31,604 nucleotides of DNA from contig DBXH01000062.1 in NCBI GenBank assembly GCA_002309335.1, positions 1-31,604 of the forward strand, read 5' to 3'. The stretch is from Bacteroidales bacterium UBA1217. Lineage in GTDB: Bacteria; Bacteroidota; Bacteroidia; Bacteroidales; P3. Position 1 is the stretch's first letter; each line of letters starts with the position of its first letter. The notes beneath the pieces are model-generated. The model saw nothing but the letters and a program-made list of their open reading frames with translations. It did no database searches and was not told the DNA's origin. Below, in pieces: positions 7,597 through 15,677 of this stretch. A program made the translations under genes and the position numbers.

Positions 7597-9750
7597 ATGA
7601 GACCCAAGTTTTCAAATGTCGATTTCAAAGCTCGTAGCGAATCCCAAGAAAGCTTCGAGCAATGGGAAAAAGAGAACCATATTGAGAAAAACTGGACTAC
7701 ACCGGAGCAGATTGATGTCAAGCCGGTTTATGGTAAAGAGGACCTCGCCGGTATGGAGCATCTTAACTATGCTGCCGGTATAGCTCCTTTCCTCCGTGGA
7801 CCTTACTCAACGATGTATGTGATGCGCCCTTGGACGGTGCGTCAGTACGCTGGTTTCTCCACAGCTGAGGAGTCTAACGCTTTCTACCGCCGCAATATCG
7901 CTGCTGGTCAGAAAGGTCTTTCGGTTGCTTTCGACCTTGCCACCCATCGTGGTTATGACTCTGACCACGAGCGCGTTGTCGGTGATGTTGGTAAGGCCGG
8001 TGTTGCCGTCGACAGCATTCTGGATATGAAGATTCTCTTCGACCAGATTGACCTCGGCAAGATGTCTGTGTCTATGACAATGAACGGTGCCGTGTTGCCT
8101 ATTCTGGCTTTCTATATCATTGCTGCTGAAGAGCAGGGTGTGAAACAGGATCAGCTGCAGGGTACCATCCAGAATGATATTCTGAAGGAGTTTATGGTGC
8201 GTAACACCTATATCTATCCTCCTCTGCCTTCGATGAAGATTATTGCTGACATCTTTGAATATACGTCAAAGAATATGCCGAAGTTCAACAGTATCTCCAT
8301 ATCGGGCTACCATATGCAGGAGGCTGGTGCTACTGCGGACATCGAGTTGGCATACACATTAGCTGACGGTCTTGAGTATCTGCGCGCTGGTATCAATGCC
8401 GGTATGAGCATAGACGACTTTGCTCCGCGTTTGAGTTTCTTCTGGGGCGTGGGTATGAACCACTTTATGGAAATTGCAAAGATGCGTGCCGCACGTATGC
8501 TGTGGGCAAAGATTGTCAAGCAATTCAATCCTCAGAATCCTAAATCGCTGGCTCTGCGTACCCACAGCCAGACATCGGGCTGGTCACTGACCGAGCAGGA
8601 TCCGTTCAACAATGTTGCCCGTACTTGCATCGAGGCTATGGGTGCCGCTTTGGGCCACACCCAGTCGCTCCATACCAATGCCCTTGACGAGGCAATCGCT
8701 TTGCCGACTGACTTCAGTGCACGTATTGCCCGCAACACCCAGCTCTACATTCAGGAAGAGACCAACATCTGCCGTGTTGTTGACCCGTGGGCAGGTAGTT
8801 ACTATGTCGAGACACTCACTCACGAACTTGCTCATCGTGCCTGGGCACACATTCAAGAGGTCGAGAAACTTGGCGGTATGGCAAAGGCCATAGAGAGCGG
8901 TATACCCAAGATGCGTATCGAGGAGGCTTCGGCACGCAAGCAGAGTCGCATTGACTCGAATGTTGACACTATCGTCGGTATTAACAAGTATCGTCTTGAT
9001 CACGAGGATCCTATCGATACCTTGGAAGTCGACAATACCGCCGTTCGCGAGGCTCAGCTGAAGCGTCTTGCAAAACTCCGTGCCGAGCGAAACAACGAAG
9101 AGGTTCAGGCAGCTCTTGATGCTCTGACCAAGTGCGCAGAAACAGGCGAAGGCAACCTCCTCGCCCTCAGTATTGATGCCGCTCGTAAACGTGCATCATT
9201 GGGCGAGATAAGCTATGCTCTCGAAAAAGTTTACGGTCGTTACAAAGCAAAAATAAATCTTATCAGCAACGTGTATAGTTCACAGACAAAAGACAGCGAG
9301 CTTTTCAAGAAAGCTAAGGCACTTACCGACGAGTTTGCAAAACTCGAAGGCCGTCGTCCGCGTATTATGATCGCTAAGATGGGTCAAGATGGTCACGACC
9401 GTGGAGCCAAAGTGGTTGCTACAGGTTATGCCGACCTCGGTTTTGACGTTGATATGGGACCCCTCTTCCAAACTCCGGCAGAGGCTGCAAAACAGGCCGT
9501 TGAGAACGACGTTCACATTCTTGGTGCTTCATCGCTGGCAGCAGGTCACAAAACTCTCTTGCCGCAGGTGATTGAAGAACTCAAGAAACTGGGTCGCGAC
9601 GATATTATGGTCGTTGCCGGTGGCGTTATTCCGCCACAGGACTATGACTTCCTCTTCAAAGCTGGTGTGGCCGCAGTATTCGGTCCCGGTACCGTAATCA
9701 GCGTAAGTGCCATCAAGATGATGGAACTGCTTTTAGCCGCTCGCAAATAA
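7597..9750 (+). CDS. mutB: Methylmalonyl-CoA mutase, large (catalytic) subunit
   Basis: Adenosylcobalamin-dependent interconversion of succinyl-CoA and methylmalonyl-CoA, a step in propionate formation in Bacteroidales. The protein has 717 residues, normal for the catalytic chain. The N-terminal TIM barrel binds CoA (RGPYSTMYVMRPWTVRQYAGFST near residues 68-90, FDLATHRGYDSDH near 125). The C-terminal B12 domain has the DxHxxG motif at Asp598-His600 (GQDGHDRGAK), then LGASSLAAGH and VVAGGVIPPQDY. All expected motifs are intact. The small subunit mutA, normally just upstream, is not here; the upstream neighbour is a divergent yitT. No MeaB or epimerase gene is adjacent. Either the partner lies elsewhere or the enzyme works alone, as in homodimeric Sbm/Scp-type mutases. 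It has its own promoter and terminator. Confidence 0.96.
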   Translation: MRPKFSNVDFKARSESQESFEQWEKENHIEKNWTTPEQIDVKPVYGKEDLAGMEHLNYAAGIAPFLRGPYSTMYVMRPWTVRQYAGFSTAEESNAFYRRNIAAGQKGLSVAFDLATHRGYDSDHERVVGDVGKAGVAVDSILDMKILFDQIDLGKMSVSMTMNGAVLPILAFYIIAAEEQGVKQDQLQGTIQNDILKEFMVRNTYIYPPLPSMKIIADIFEYTSKNMPKFNSISISGYHMQEAGATADIELAYTLADGLEYLRAGINAGMSIDDFAPRLSFFWGVGMNHFMEIAKMRAARMLWAKIVKQFNPQNPKSLALRTHSQTSGWSLTEQDPFNNVARTCIEAMGAALGHTQSLHTNALDEAIALPTDFSARIARNTQLYIQEETNICRVVDPWAGSYYVETLTHELAHRAWAHIQEVEKLGGMAKAIESGIPKMRIEEASARKQSRIDSNVDTIVGINKYRLDHEDPIDTLEVDNTAVREAQLKRLAKLRAERNNEEVQAALDALTKCAETGEGNLLALSIDAARKRASLGEISYALEKVYGRYKAKINLISNVYSSQTKDSELFKKAKALTDEFAKLEGRRPRIMIAKMGQDGHDRGAKVVATGYADLGFDVDMGPLFQTPAEAAKQAVENDVHILGASSLAAGHKTLLPQVIEELKKLGRDDIMVVAGGVIPPQDYDFLFKAGVAAVFGPGTVISVSAIKMMELLLAARK

Positions 9751-9775
9751 GGTTTTAAAATGATTTTCATTATCA

Positions 9776-9804
9776 GCCTCACGCAATAGCGTGGGGCTTC
9801 TTTT
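9776..9804 (+). terminator. Intrinsic terminator after mutB
   Basis: GCCTCACGC (9776-9784), loop AATA, GCGTGGGGC (9789-9797) forms a nine-pair stem with one G-T wobble, followed by TTCTTTT. It lies 25 bases after the mutB stop. Confidence 0.88.
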
Positions 9805-9828
9805 GCTGTAGTAGGAAAAGAGAAGAAT

Positions 9829-10572
9829 CTAGTCTACGTTCTTTTTCAGCGTCGGCTTGGTGTTCATTATCTCCTGCATCATCTCGACCGAACGCTGGTT
9901 GCCGTTTTTTTCAAATCGCGGCAATGTGGAAACCACCATAAATATTGCAAAGCCAATAAGTATGATTCCTACGCTTTTGTTAAACACTTTTAGGAAACGG
10001 TATGTTATTATCCTTTGCAAGAGCGATGCAAGTTTGCATTTCAATATATCCATACAAAGTGTTGCCGACAATACTCCGCCGAAAAACAAATAACGCTGTC
10101 CAATGGATATTTCGCTTTCACCGCAAATCAGGATAGTCACAAGTGTAGCCCAATAGAGCCAGATGACGGGATTGAAGAAGTTGAGCGTAAGTCCCCGCAG
10201 ATAAACGCTCAGGCGCGATGGGATTTGCACATAACGGAAGTTAATCTTGTCCGTCTCACTTGACTCAGCTGCGTGACGCGTCTTTAAAAACATCGTATAC
10301 AAGCCAAAACTAGCTACAACACCGGCACCGACATATATAATCCAGCGGTTGTTAAGTAGCTGAATCATATCTTCCATTGGGATATTTCGCGAGATGAGCA
10401 GCAGAATGGCCACAATCAGTATGTCGCTGGTGCTTACGCCGAAGGCAAATGGGACGGCATTGCGGAAACCATAGTGGATACTTGCCTGTATCTGAGAAAA
10501 GAATGCGGGGCCGAAACTGAAAAACAGCGACAGTGCGATTCCACCAAGTATGCCTAAAAGAAATAATCCCAT
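9829..10572 (-). CDS. LysE/RhtB-family exporter
   Basis: A 247-residue inner-membrane protein with about six hydrophobic segments and the LysE-type layout. The N-terminal helix carries the glycine-rich GILGGIALSLFFSFGPAFF. A second segment has FRNAVPFAFGVSTSDILIVAI, and LTLNFFNPVIWLYWATLV lies near residue 135, where the NP pair is the family's most conserved spot. The family exports amino acids or similar small solutes by proton antiport. The substrate cannot be assigned. The charged C-terminal tail, after residue about 215, is predicted soluble. The gene is convergent with mutB and divergent from the PurL-like gene; no strong promoter element is seen upstream, only TATA-rich sequence. Confidence 0.86.
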   Translation of the reverse strand: MGLFLLGILGGIALSLFFSFGPAFFSQIQASIHYGFRNAVPFAFGVSTSDILIVAILLLISRNIPMEDMIQLLNNRWIIYVGAGVVASFGLYTMFLKTRHAAESSETDKINFRYVQIPSRLSVYLRGLTLNFFNPVIWLYWATLVTILICGESEISIGQRYLFFGGVLSATLCMDILKCKLASLLQRIITYRFLKVFNKSVGIILIGFAIFMVVSTLPRFEKNGNQRSVEMMQEIMNTKPTLKKNVD

Positions 10573-10664
10573 ATTTTAGTTATATATATAATCTTTTAAA
10601 ACGATGCTTGTTCTAAAATATTGTATTTATTCGGTGAAAAACCTTCTCTTAATTAGTTTTTTCG

Positions 10665-10672
10665 TAATTTTG
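10665..10672 (+). promoter_or_regulatory. -7 box for the PurL-like gene
   Basis: TAATTTTG, a full -7 match, lies about 36 bases before the TTG start and 78 before the alternative ATG. No good -33 element is visible. Its position allows either start. Confidence 0.55.
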
Positions 10673-10707
10673 CATACTCCAATAATTAGTTAATACATTG
10701 AAACATA

Positions 10708-11538
10708 TTGAATGATAGCGAAATAGTCAGCGAAGAGATTCTCGAAGCGATGGGCATTAGCCGTTTGGCATACGAGGAAATCCAGACCATAATAGGCCGT
10801 CTGCCTACTGTGGACGAACTGAGTACGCTGCTGGCTATGTGGCAGTCGCAAGGCAATCGCCAAGGACTTCTGTCCTGGCTTAAGGGTCAGCCACATTCGG
10901 TAGAACGTCACGAATATCTTGAAAATGAACTTGAACCGCAGAGCAAAGAGATTCGCGAGCCGAGGGTCAAGGAGTGTATCGCCATAGCGAGGGCTATGTT
11001 TGGCGTTGAAGATTATCAGCCGGATTCCGACAAGCCTGCTCAAAGGCCGGTAGTCCAGGACAAAGTGCATCGTGGCGACGCATTATATATGATTGGTGAT
11101 GTTTCGGAATTTTTTGTTGATTCCGATTATGGCCGAAAGTATCTACATTTGGTCAATGACCCGATTGTTATGGAGAATGAACAGGAAACCATCGATTATC
11201 TGACATTGATACTTACCAGCCTGCGCGATAACGATACAATCTTCGATTTTAAACGGATAGGGCAGGGGGGATTGTTTGGTACTCTGATAGATATTACGGG
11301 ATCATCTGCACTCGGTTTCGACATTTTGACTTGCCGCGAGGTCAGGCTTGATGCTTTCCTGTTTGGAGAGCAAGGCGTCCGCTTTATTGCCACCACCGAC
11401 GAGCCACGAGAGGATTTTTTCCTCCAGAAACTTGTCGAGGCCCGCATCAACTGCTGTTTCCTAGGCCGTGCAACCAAAGGACGTATACTTGTTGACGGTA
11501 TGGACTTCGGCAGTGTGCGGCGTTATCTGAAGCAATAA
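10708..11538 (+). CDS. Degenerate PurL-like (AIR synthase-related) protein lacking the catalytic core
   Basis: A 276-residue soluble protein resembling pieces of phosphoribosylformylglycinamidine synthase. Residues about 15-65 mimic the PurL linker: IGRLPTVDELSTLLAMWQSQ stands where true PurL has 'GR.PT..EL..F..MWSEHCSYK', but the SEHC catalytic/ATP residues are gone. Residues about 122-150 (GDALYMIGDVSEFFVDSDYG) match the start of the PurL C-terminal half. Residues about 175-270 resemble the AIRS C-terminal domain, with RIGQGGLFGTL in place of the usual DvSDGGL and LFGEQGVRFIAT in place of 'lFsEsqgR'. The first ATP-binding half is missing altogether. It probably has no FGAM synthase activity; regulation or scaffolding is a guess. 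Start: TTG at 10708, with ATG at 10750 as the alternative. The gene is monocistronic and has no purine genes beside it. Confidence 0.7.
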   Translation: MNDSEIVSEEILEAMGISRLAYEEIQTIIGRLPTVDELSTLLAMWQSQGNRQGLLSWLKGQPHSVERHEYLENELEPQSKEIREPRVKECIAIARAMFGVEDYQPDSDKPAQRPVVQDKVHRGDALYMIGDVSEFFVDSDYGRKYLHLVNDPIVMENEQETIDYLTLILTSLRDNDTIFDFKRIGQGGLFGTLIDITGSSALGFDILTCREVRLDAFLFGEQGVRFIATTDEPREDFFLQKLVEARINCCFLGRATKGRILVDGMDFGSVRRYLKQ

Positions 11539-11614
11539 TGTGAAGGGTAGACAGAATGGTATAAAATCCATGCCTTTAAATCTCAAATATAGCAGAGATT
11601 AATTGTCGAGGTAT

Positions 11615-11656
11615 GCAAAAAAAAGCGGCAACCATTATCGGTTACCGCTTTTTTGC
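11615..11656. terminator. Bidirectional terminator between the PurL-like gene and rplS
   Basis: GCGGCAACC (11625-11633), loop ATTATC, GGTTACCGC (11640-11648) pairs with one C/A mismatch. It has an A-run before and a T-run after, so it works on both strands. It serves the convergent PurL-like gene (+) and the ribosomal operon (-). Confidence 0.88.
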
Positions 11657-11706
11657 ACATAAAACTATCTTTAGGAGTTTTACACACAAACCGTGTGCAG
11701 CGACTG

Positions 11707-12060
11707 TTAGCGTCTTTTCTCCTTGATACGAGCTTTCTTACCTGTAAGATCGCGGAGATAGAAGATTCTTGCTCTGCGAACGGCACCACGCTTGTTGACA
11801 TCGATCTGCTCGATGAAAGGCGAAGCGATGGGGAATATTCTTTCAACTCCAACGCCGTTGGTTATCTTACGGACAGTAAAGGTTTCAGTAGAACCACTTC
11901 CGGAACGCTGAAGAACGACACCCTGGAAATTCTGGATACGCTCTTTGTTGCCTTCCTTAATCTTGTAATGGACAGTGATGGTATCTCCGGCCTTAAATTC
12001 GGGGAACTGTTTGCGCTCCACCAAATTTTCTACATATTGCATTATTTCTGTTTTTCCCAT
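11707..12060 (-). CDS. rplS: 50S ribosomal protein L19
   Basis: 117 residues, normal for L19, a protein at the 30S-50S interface. Diagnostic stretches are FKAGDTITVHYKIKEGNKERIQ, FQGVVLQRSGSG, FTVRKITNGVGVERIFPI and the basic end YLRDLTGKKARIKEKRR. The start gives MGKTEIMQYVENLVE; a downstream Met at residue 7 is possible. In many bacteria rplS lies with trmD and rimM; here it follows rplT instead, 105 bases away, and ends the thrS-infC-rpmI-rplT run. The 105-base spacer shows no clear promoter. A strong bidirectional terminator follows. Confidence 0.97.
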   Translation of the reverse strand: MGKTEIMQYVENLVERKQFPEFKAGDTITVHYKIKEGNKERIQNFQGVVLQRSGSGSTETFTVRKITNGVGVERIFPIASPFIEQIDVNKRGAVRRARIFYLRDLTGKKARIKEKRR

Positions 12061-12165
12061 TTCTCAAAAGTTTTTATAGGTTAACTTCGTTGACATTTCT
12101 TTGTCTCGGCATATCTTAAGCGCTGCCAGACTTGGCTCAGCTCTCGATTTGCGAAACGTTCAACA

Positions 12166-12513
12166 TTATTTCTTTACCATCTTTACAACTGCGCTGAAAG
12201 CCTCAGGGTTGTTCATAGCCAGGTCGGCCAGAACTTTGCGGTTCAGCTCGATGTTGTTCTTGTGTAATTCGCCCATAAATACGGAATAAGAGATACCGTT
12301 GATGCGGCAACCGGCATTGATACGGTTAATCCACAGTGCGCGGAACTCTCTTTTTTTGTTCTTCCTGTCGCGATAAGCGTAGGTCTGACCTTTTTCCCAT
12401 TTATTTTTGGCTACTGTCCATACGTTTTTACCTCTACCCCAGTAACCTTTGGTACGGTTGAGGATTTTCTTTCTGCGTGCTCTTGAAGCAACTGCATTTA
12501 CTGATCTTGGCAT
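12166..12513 (-). CDS. rplT: 50S ribosomal protein L20
   Basis: 115 residues. L20 binds 23S rRNA early in large-subunit assembly and, in other phyla, represses its own operon. The sequence shows the family pattern: the very basic N-terminal arm (MPRSVNAVASRARRKKILNR), GYWGRGKNVWTVAK, REFRALWINRINAGCR and a globular end with LNRKVLADLAMNNPEAF. It lies 126 bases after rpmI. That spacer contains a 13-base dyad (GAAATT C AATTTC, 12558-12570) that could be an RNA element, but I cannot link it to L20 binding. Confidence 0.97.
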   Translation of the reverse strand: MPRSVNAVASRARRKKILNRTKGYWGRGKNVWTVAKNKWEKGQTYAYRDRKNKKREFRALWINRINAGCRINGISYSVFMGELHKNNIELNRKVLADLAMNNPEAFSAVVKMVKK

Positions 12514-12639
12514 AAATTTTTAATTTTTTTTCATTTCAGCGGCAGCGTTTTGAATTAGAAATTCAATTTCCAAAATCATCACTACTGCTCTTTGGTGCTG
12601 TAAATAATGGTTAATTACTCCGTTAATTTAGCGGTTTAA

Positions 12640-12843
12640 TTACATTCCGCTGTTCAAAAGCATTCTCTTCACGCGCTGCTCGTCGTCGCGGCTCACCAGA
12701 GTGGTGTGGTCGAGATTACGTTTCTGCGTCGTCTCTTTCTTGGTCAGAATGTGACTGTGATAAGCGTGCTTTCTTTTGATTTTACCCGTGCCGGTGAAAG
12801 CGAAACGCTTCTTGGCACTTGCTTTAGTTTTTAATCTTGGCAT
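12640..12843 (-). CDS. rpmI: 50S ribosomal protein L35
   Basis: 67 residues, highly basic. It opens MPRLKTKASAKKRFAFTGTG with the typical KIKRKHAYHSH and then LTKKETTQKRNLDH, and ends RVKRMLLNSGM. It lies 55 bases after infC and belongs to the conserved infC-rpmI-rplT order. Confidence 0.97.
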   Translation of the reverse strand: MPRLKTKASAKKRFAFTGTGKIKRKHAYHSHILTKKETTQKRNLDHTTLVSRDDEQRVKRMLLNSGM

Positions 12844-12898
12844 TACTTTACTGTTTTTTAAAGGTTTAAAGTTATATAAAGATAGAATTATGTGGTTC

Positions 12899-13411
12899 TT
12901 ACTTCTTTGGAGCTATGAGCATCATCATTCGCTTGCCCTCCAGTTTAGGCATCTGCTCGGGCTTGCCGTATTCAAGCAACGCTTCGGCAAATTTGAGCAA
13001 CTGAGCCTCGCCCTGTTCTTTATAGAGGATGGAGCGGCCTTTGAAAAAGATGTCCACTTTCACCTTGTTGCCCTCTTTCAGGAACCGGATGGCGTGGTTC
13101 AACTTGAATTCAAAGTCGTGGTCGTCGGTTTGGGGACTCAGACGAATCTCTTTAATAACCACTTTGCTCGATTTGGCCTTCATCTCCTTCTGTTTCTTCT
13201 TCAGCTCGTAGGTGAACTTCTGATAGTCGATGATTTTACACACTGGAGGTTGGGCGTTGGGCGAAATCTCCACAAGGTCAAGACCTTGGTCGTAGGCCAT
13301 CTTCAACGCGTCGCGGGTGTCCATAATGGTCGGTTCCATTCCTTCTCCGACGACACGTACTGCTGGAGCCGTGATATACTCATTGATATTGTGGTCGGGC
13401 TCCTTTTTCAT
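12899..13411 (-). CDS. infC: Translation initiation factor IF-3
   Basis: IF-3 binds the 30S subunit, blocks premature 50S joining and checks the start codon. From the ATG at 13411 the protein has 170 residues. The N-domain has HNINEYITAPAVRVVGEG and LDLVEISPNAQPPVCKIIDYQKF; the C-domain has VKVDIFFKGRSILYKEQGEAQLL and LEGKRMMMLIAPKK. The frame stays open 22 codons upstream with a basic, proline-rich stretch (about 13412-13477) and contains an ATA codon at 13463-13465. IF-3 genes often use rare starts, so the true protein may begin there; I keep the ATG as the conservative choice. It lies 137 bases after thrS. Confidence 0.94.
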   Translation of the reverse strand: MKKEPDHNINEYITAPAVRVVGEGMEPTIMDTRDALKMAYDQGLDLVEISPNAQPPVCKIIDYQKFTYELKKKQKEMKAKSSKVVIKEIRLSPQTDDHDFEFKLNHAIRFLKEGNKVKVDIFFKGRSILYKEQGEAQLLKFAEALLEYGKPEQMPKLEGKRMMMLIAPKK

Positions 13412-13548
13412 AGGCCCTCTGCTTTTCTGGGCCTTGTTTGGCTGAGGTTTAAATGGTGCTGCTATAACTTGTTTCTCCTATTTTCTGCGAGTCCCGCAAG
13501 GGATACCCGCAATTCTATAATAATTTATTCTATAACTATTTATTATTC

Positions 13549-15480
13549 TTATAATACTTTGCTTATCTCTTCATTAATCAATGCTGCAAAGGCTTCGGGG
13601 GTCATCGAGCCCAAATCGCCGGCACCCTGGCGGCGTACCGACAATGTGCCTTCGCCAATCTCCTTCTCGCCCATAATGAGCATAAACGGATATTTGCCTA
13701 ATTCAGCATCGCGAATCTTGCGGCCAATCTTTTCGCTGCGTTCATCAATGATGCCGCGCAGGTCCATATCCTCCAGCTTGGCAAGCATTGCTCGTGCGTC
13801 GTCGACATATTTCTCGCTCACGGGCAGGATGATAAACTGCTCGGGGGTGAGCCACAGCGGGAACTTGCCGCCAGTATGCTCAATCAGCACAGCGCAGAAA
13901 CGCTCCATCGAGCCGAACGGTGCGCGGTGGATCATCACAGGACGGTGCTTTTGGTTGTCGCTGCCGATGTATTCAAGTTCAAAGCGCTCGGGCAAATTGT
14001 AATCTACCTGGATGGTACCCAGTTGCCAACGGCGGCCGATGGCGTCCTTCACCATAAAATCAAGTTTCGGACCATAGAAAGCGGCTTCGCCGTATTCCAC
14101 CTTGGCTTTCAAGCCCTTCTCCTGGCAGGCCTCCACGATGGCAGCCTCAGCTTTCTCCCAGTTCTCGTCGCTACCCACGTACTTGGTGTTGTCGTTGGGG
14201 TCGCGAAGCGAAATCTGAGCCTCGAAATTTTCAAAACTCAATGCTTTGAAGATTATCTCGATGATTTCCATCACCTTGATGAACTCATCTTTTACTTGGT
14301 CGGGACGGCAGAAGATATGAGCATCGTCCTGTGTAAACGAACGTACACGGGTCAAACCGTGCAGCTCACCGCTCTGCTCATAGCGATACACAGTGCCGAA
14401 TTCGGCCAGACGCAGCGGCAGGTCCTTGTACGAACGAGGCTCGTTCTTGTAAATCATACAGTGGTGAGGGCAGTTCATCGGTTTCAGCAAGTATTCCTCA
14501 CCCTCCTCAGGGGTGGTGATGGGACGGAAGCTGTCGGCGCCGTAATGATCCCAGTGACCGCTGGTGACATACAATTGCTTGCCGCCGATATGGGGGGTCA
14601 TAACCTGCTTGTATCCATAACGTTTCTGAATTTTCGACAGGAAAGCCTGCAGTCTCAGACGAAGCTCAGTGCCCTTGGGCAACCAAATTGGCAAACCTTT
14701 TCCTACTGTATCGCTGAACATAAACAGTCCCAGTTCCTTACCAAGTTTGCGGTGGTCGCGTTTCTTGGCCTCTTCCATCATAACGATGTATTCGTCAAGC
14801 TCTTTCTTTTTTGGGAAAGAGATAGCGTATACGCGGGTTAGCTGTGGGCGATGCTCGTCGCCGCGCCAGTAAGCACCGGCCAGGTTGATGAGTTTGATGG
14901 CCTTGATGGGGCTGAAGTCCACCAGGTGAGGTCCACGGCACAGGTCGGTGAAGTCGCCGCTGTCGTAGAACGAGATGGTTCCGTCCTCCAAGTCATTGAT
15001 AAGCTCAACCTTGTAGACCTCACCACGCTCTCCGAATACTTTCATGGCTTCAGCCTTCGAAACTTCGCGACGCGTTATGGGGGTCTTGGCCTGAACCAGT
15101 TCCATCATCTTCTTCTCAATCTTGGGGAAATCTTCGCTCGACACCTCGTATTTGCCAAAGTCAATGTCGTAGTAGAAACCGTTCTCGATGGCGGGGCCGA
15201 TACCGAACTTGATGCCGGGATAGAGTTCCTGCAGTGCCGTTGCCAGAAGGTGAGCCGATGTGTGCCAGAATGTGTGCTTGCCCTCTTCGTCGTTCCAGGT
15301 CAGCAGCTGAACAGTAGCGTCTTCGTTGATGGGACGATAGAGTTCAATGACGTTGTCATTCACTTTGGCCGATAGCACATTGCGTGCCAATCCCTCGCTG
15401 ATGCTTTTAGCAATATCAAGAGGGGTTACGCCAGCCTCATATTGGCGGACCGAGCCGTCGGGAAACGTTATATTTATCAT
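13549..15480 (-). CDS. thrS: Threonine-tRNA ligase
   Basis: Charges tRNA-Thr with threonine. The 643 residues are the usual length. The N-terminal TGS domain (MINITFPDGSVRQYEAG) comes first. The editing domain follows, with HTSAHLLATALQELYPG near residue 75. The class II core has NCPHHCMIYKNEPRSYKDLP, which includes Zn ligands, motif 2 RSFTQDDAHIFC and motif 3 GSMERFCAVLIEH. The anticodon-binding domain (LPVSEKYVDDARAML) closes the protein. All catalytic motifs are intact. The gene leads the thrS-infC-rpmI-rplT(-rplS) run from a promoter that fits the consensus fully. No T-box is expected in this phylum and none is seen in the roughly 95-base leader. Confidence 0.97.
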   Translation of the reverse strand: MINITFPDGSVRQYEAGVTPLDIAKSISEGLARNVLSAKVNDNVIELYRPINEDATVQLLTWNDEEGKHTFWHTSAHLLATALQELYPGIKFGIGPAIENGFYYDIDFGKYEVSSEDFPKIEKKMMELVQAKTPITRREVSKAEAMKVFGERGEVYKVELINDLEDGTISFYDSGDFTDLCRGPHLVDFSPIKAIKLINLAGAYWRGDEHRPQLTRVYAISFPKKKELDEYIVMMEEAKKRDHRKLGKELGLFMFSDTVGKGLPIWLPKGTELRLRLQAFLSKIQKRYGYKQVMTPHIGGKQLYVTSGHWDHYGADSFRPITTPEEGEEYLLKPMNCPHHCMIYKNEPRSYKDLPLRLAEFGTVYRYEQSGELHGLTRVRSFTQDDAHIFCRPDQVKDEFIKVMEIIEIIFKALSFENFEAQISLRDPNDNTKYVGSDENWEKAEAAIVEACQEKGLKAKVEYGEAAFYGPKLDFMVKDAIGRRWQLGTIQVDYNLPERFELEYIGSDNQKHRPVMIHRAPFGSMERFCAVLIEHTGGKFPLWLTPEQFIILPVSEKYVDDARAMLAKLEDMDLRGIIDERSEKIGRKIRDAELGKYPFMLIMGEKEIGEGTLSVRRQGAGDLGSMTPEAFAALINEEISKVL

Positions 15481-15581
15481 ATTTTAGATGTTTTCGTATA
15501 CATTAATATCTACTCATAACAAACTTGTACAAAAGAAGATACAACATTTTTGCACCTTCTATTGCACACATTTGCAAATTG

Positions 15582-15612
15582 CAAAGATATAGAAACTTAA
15601 TATTCTGGCAAA
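15582..15612 (-). promoter_or_regulatory. Promoter of the thrS-infC-rpmI-rplT operon
   Basis: The minus strand reads TTTG at 15612-15609, a 19-base spacer, and TATCTTTG at 15589-15582. This is a complete consensus match. Transcription would start about 95 bases before the thrS ATG. Confidence 0.85.
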
Positions 15613-15631
15613 ATTTATTTTAATAATATAA

Positions 15632-15661
15632 AAAAAGTGCCCCCGTTGGAGGCACTTTTTA
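15632..15661 (-). terminator. Intrinsic terminator after ackA
   Basis: GTGCC (15637-15641) pairs with GGCAC (15651-15655), with further inner CC/GG pairing. It is flanked by an A-run and a T-run so it reads as a terminator on both strands. On the minus strand it follows the ackA stop by about 17 bases, just before the thrS promoter. Confidence 0.88.
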
Positions 15662-15677
15662 ATAAAAAAGTTGAGGG

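Noticed and set aside
12061..12165. Bacteroidales-1/6S-like RNA next to rplT
   Set aside because: The spacer after rplT is only 105 bases, too short for that RNA, and shows no promoter-terminator pair.
12776..14002. 408-codon open frame (+) opposite rpmI, infC and thrS
   Set aside because: It spans three well-recognised genes on the other strand and shows no family resemblance; a shadow of their codon use.
13876..14841. 321-codon open frame (+) opposite thrS
   Set aside because: Complement of thrS conserved motifs; no independent support.
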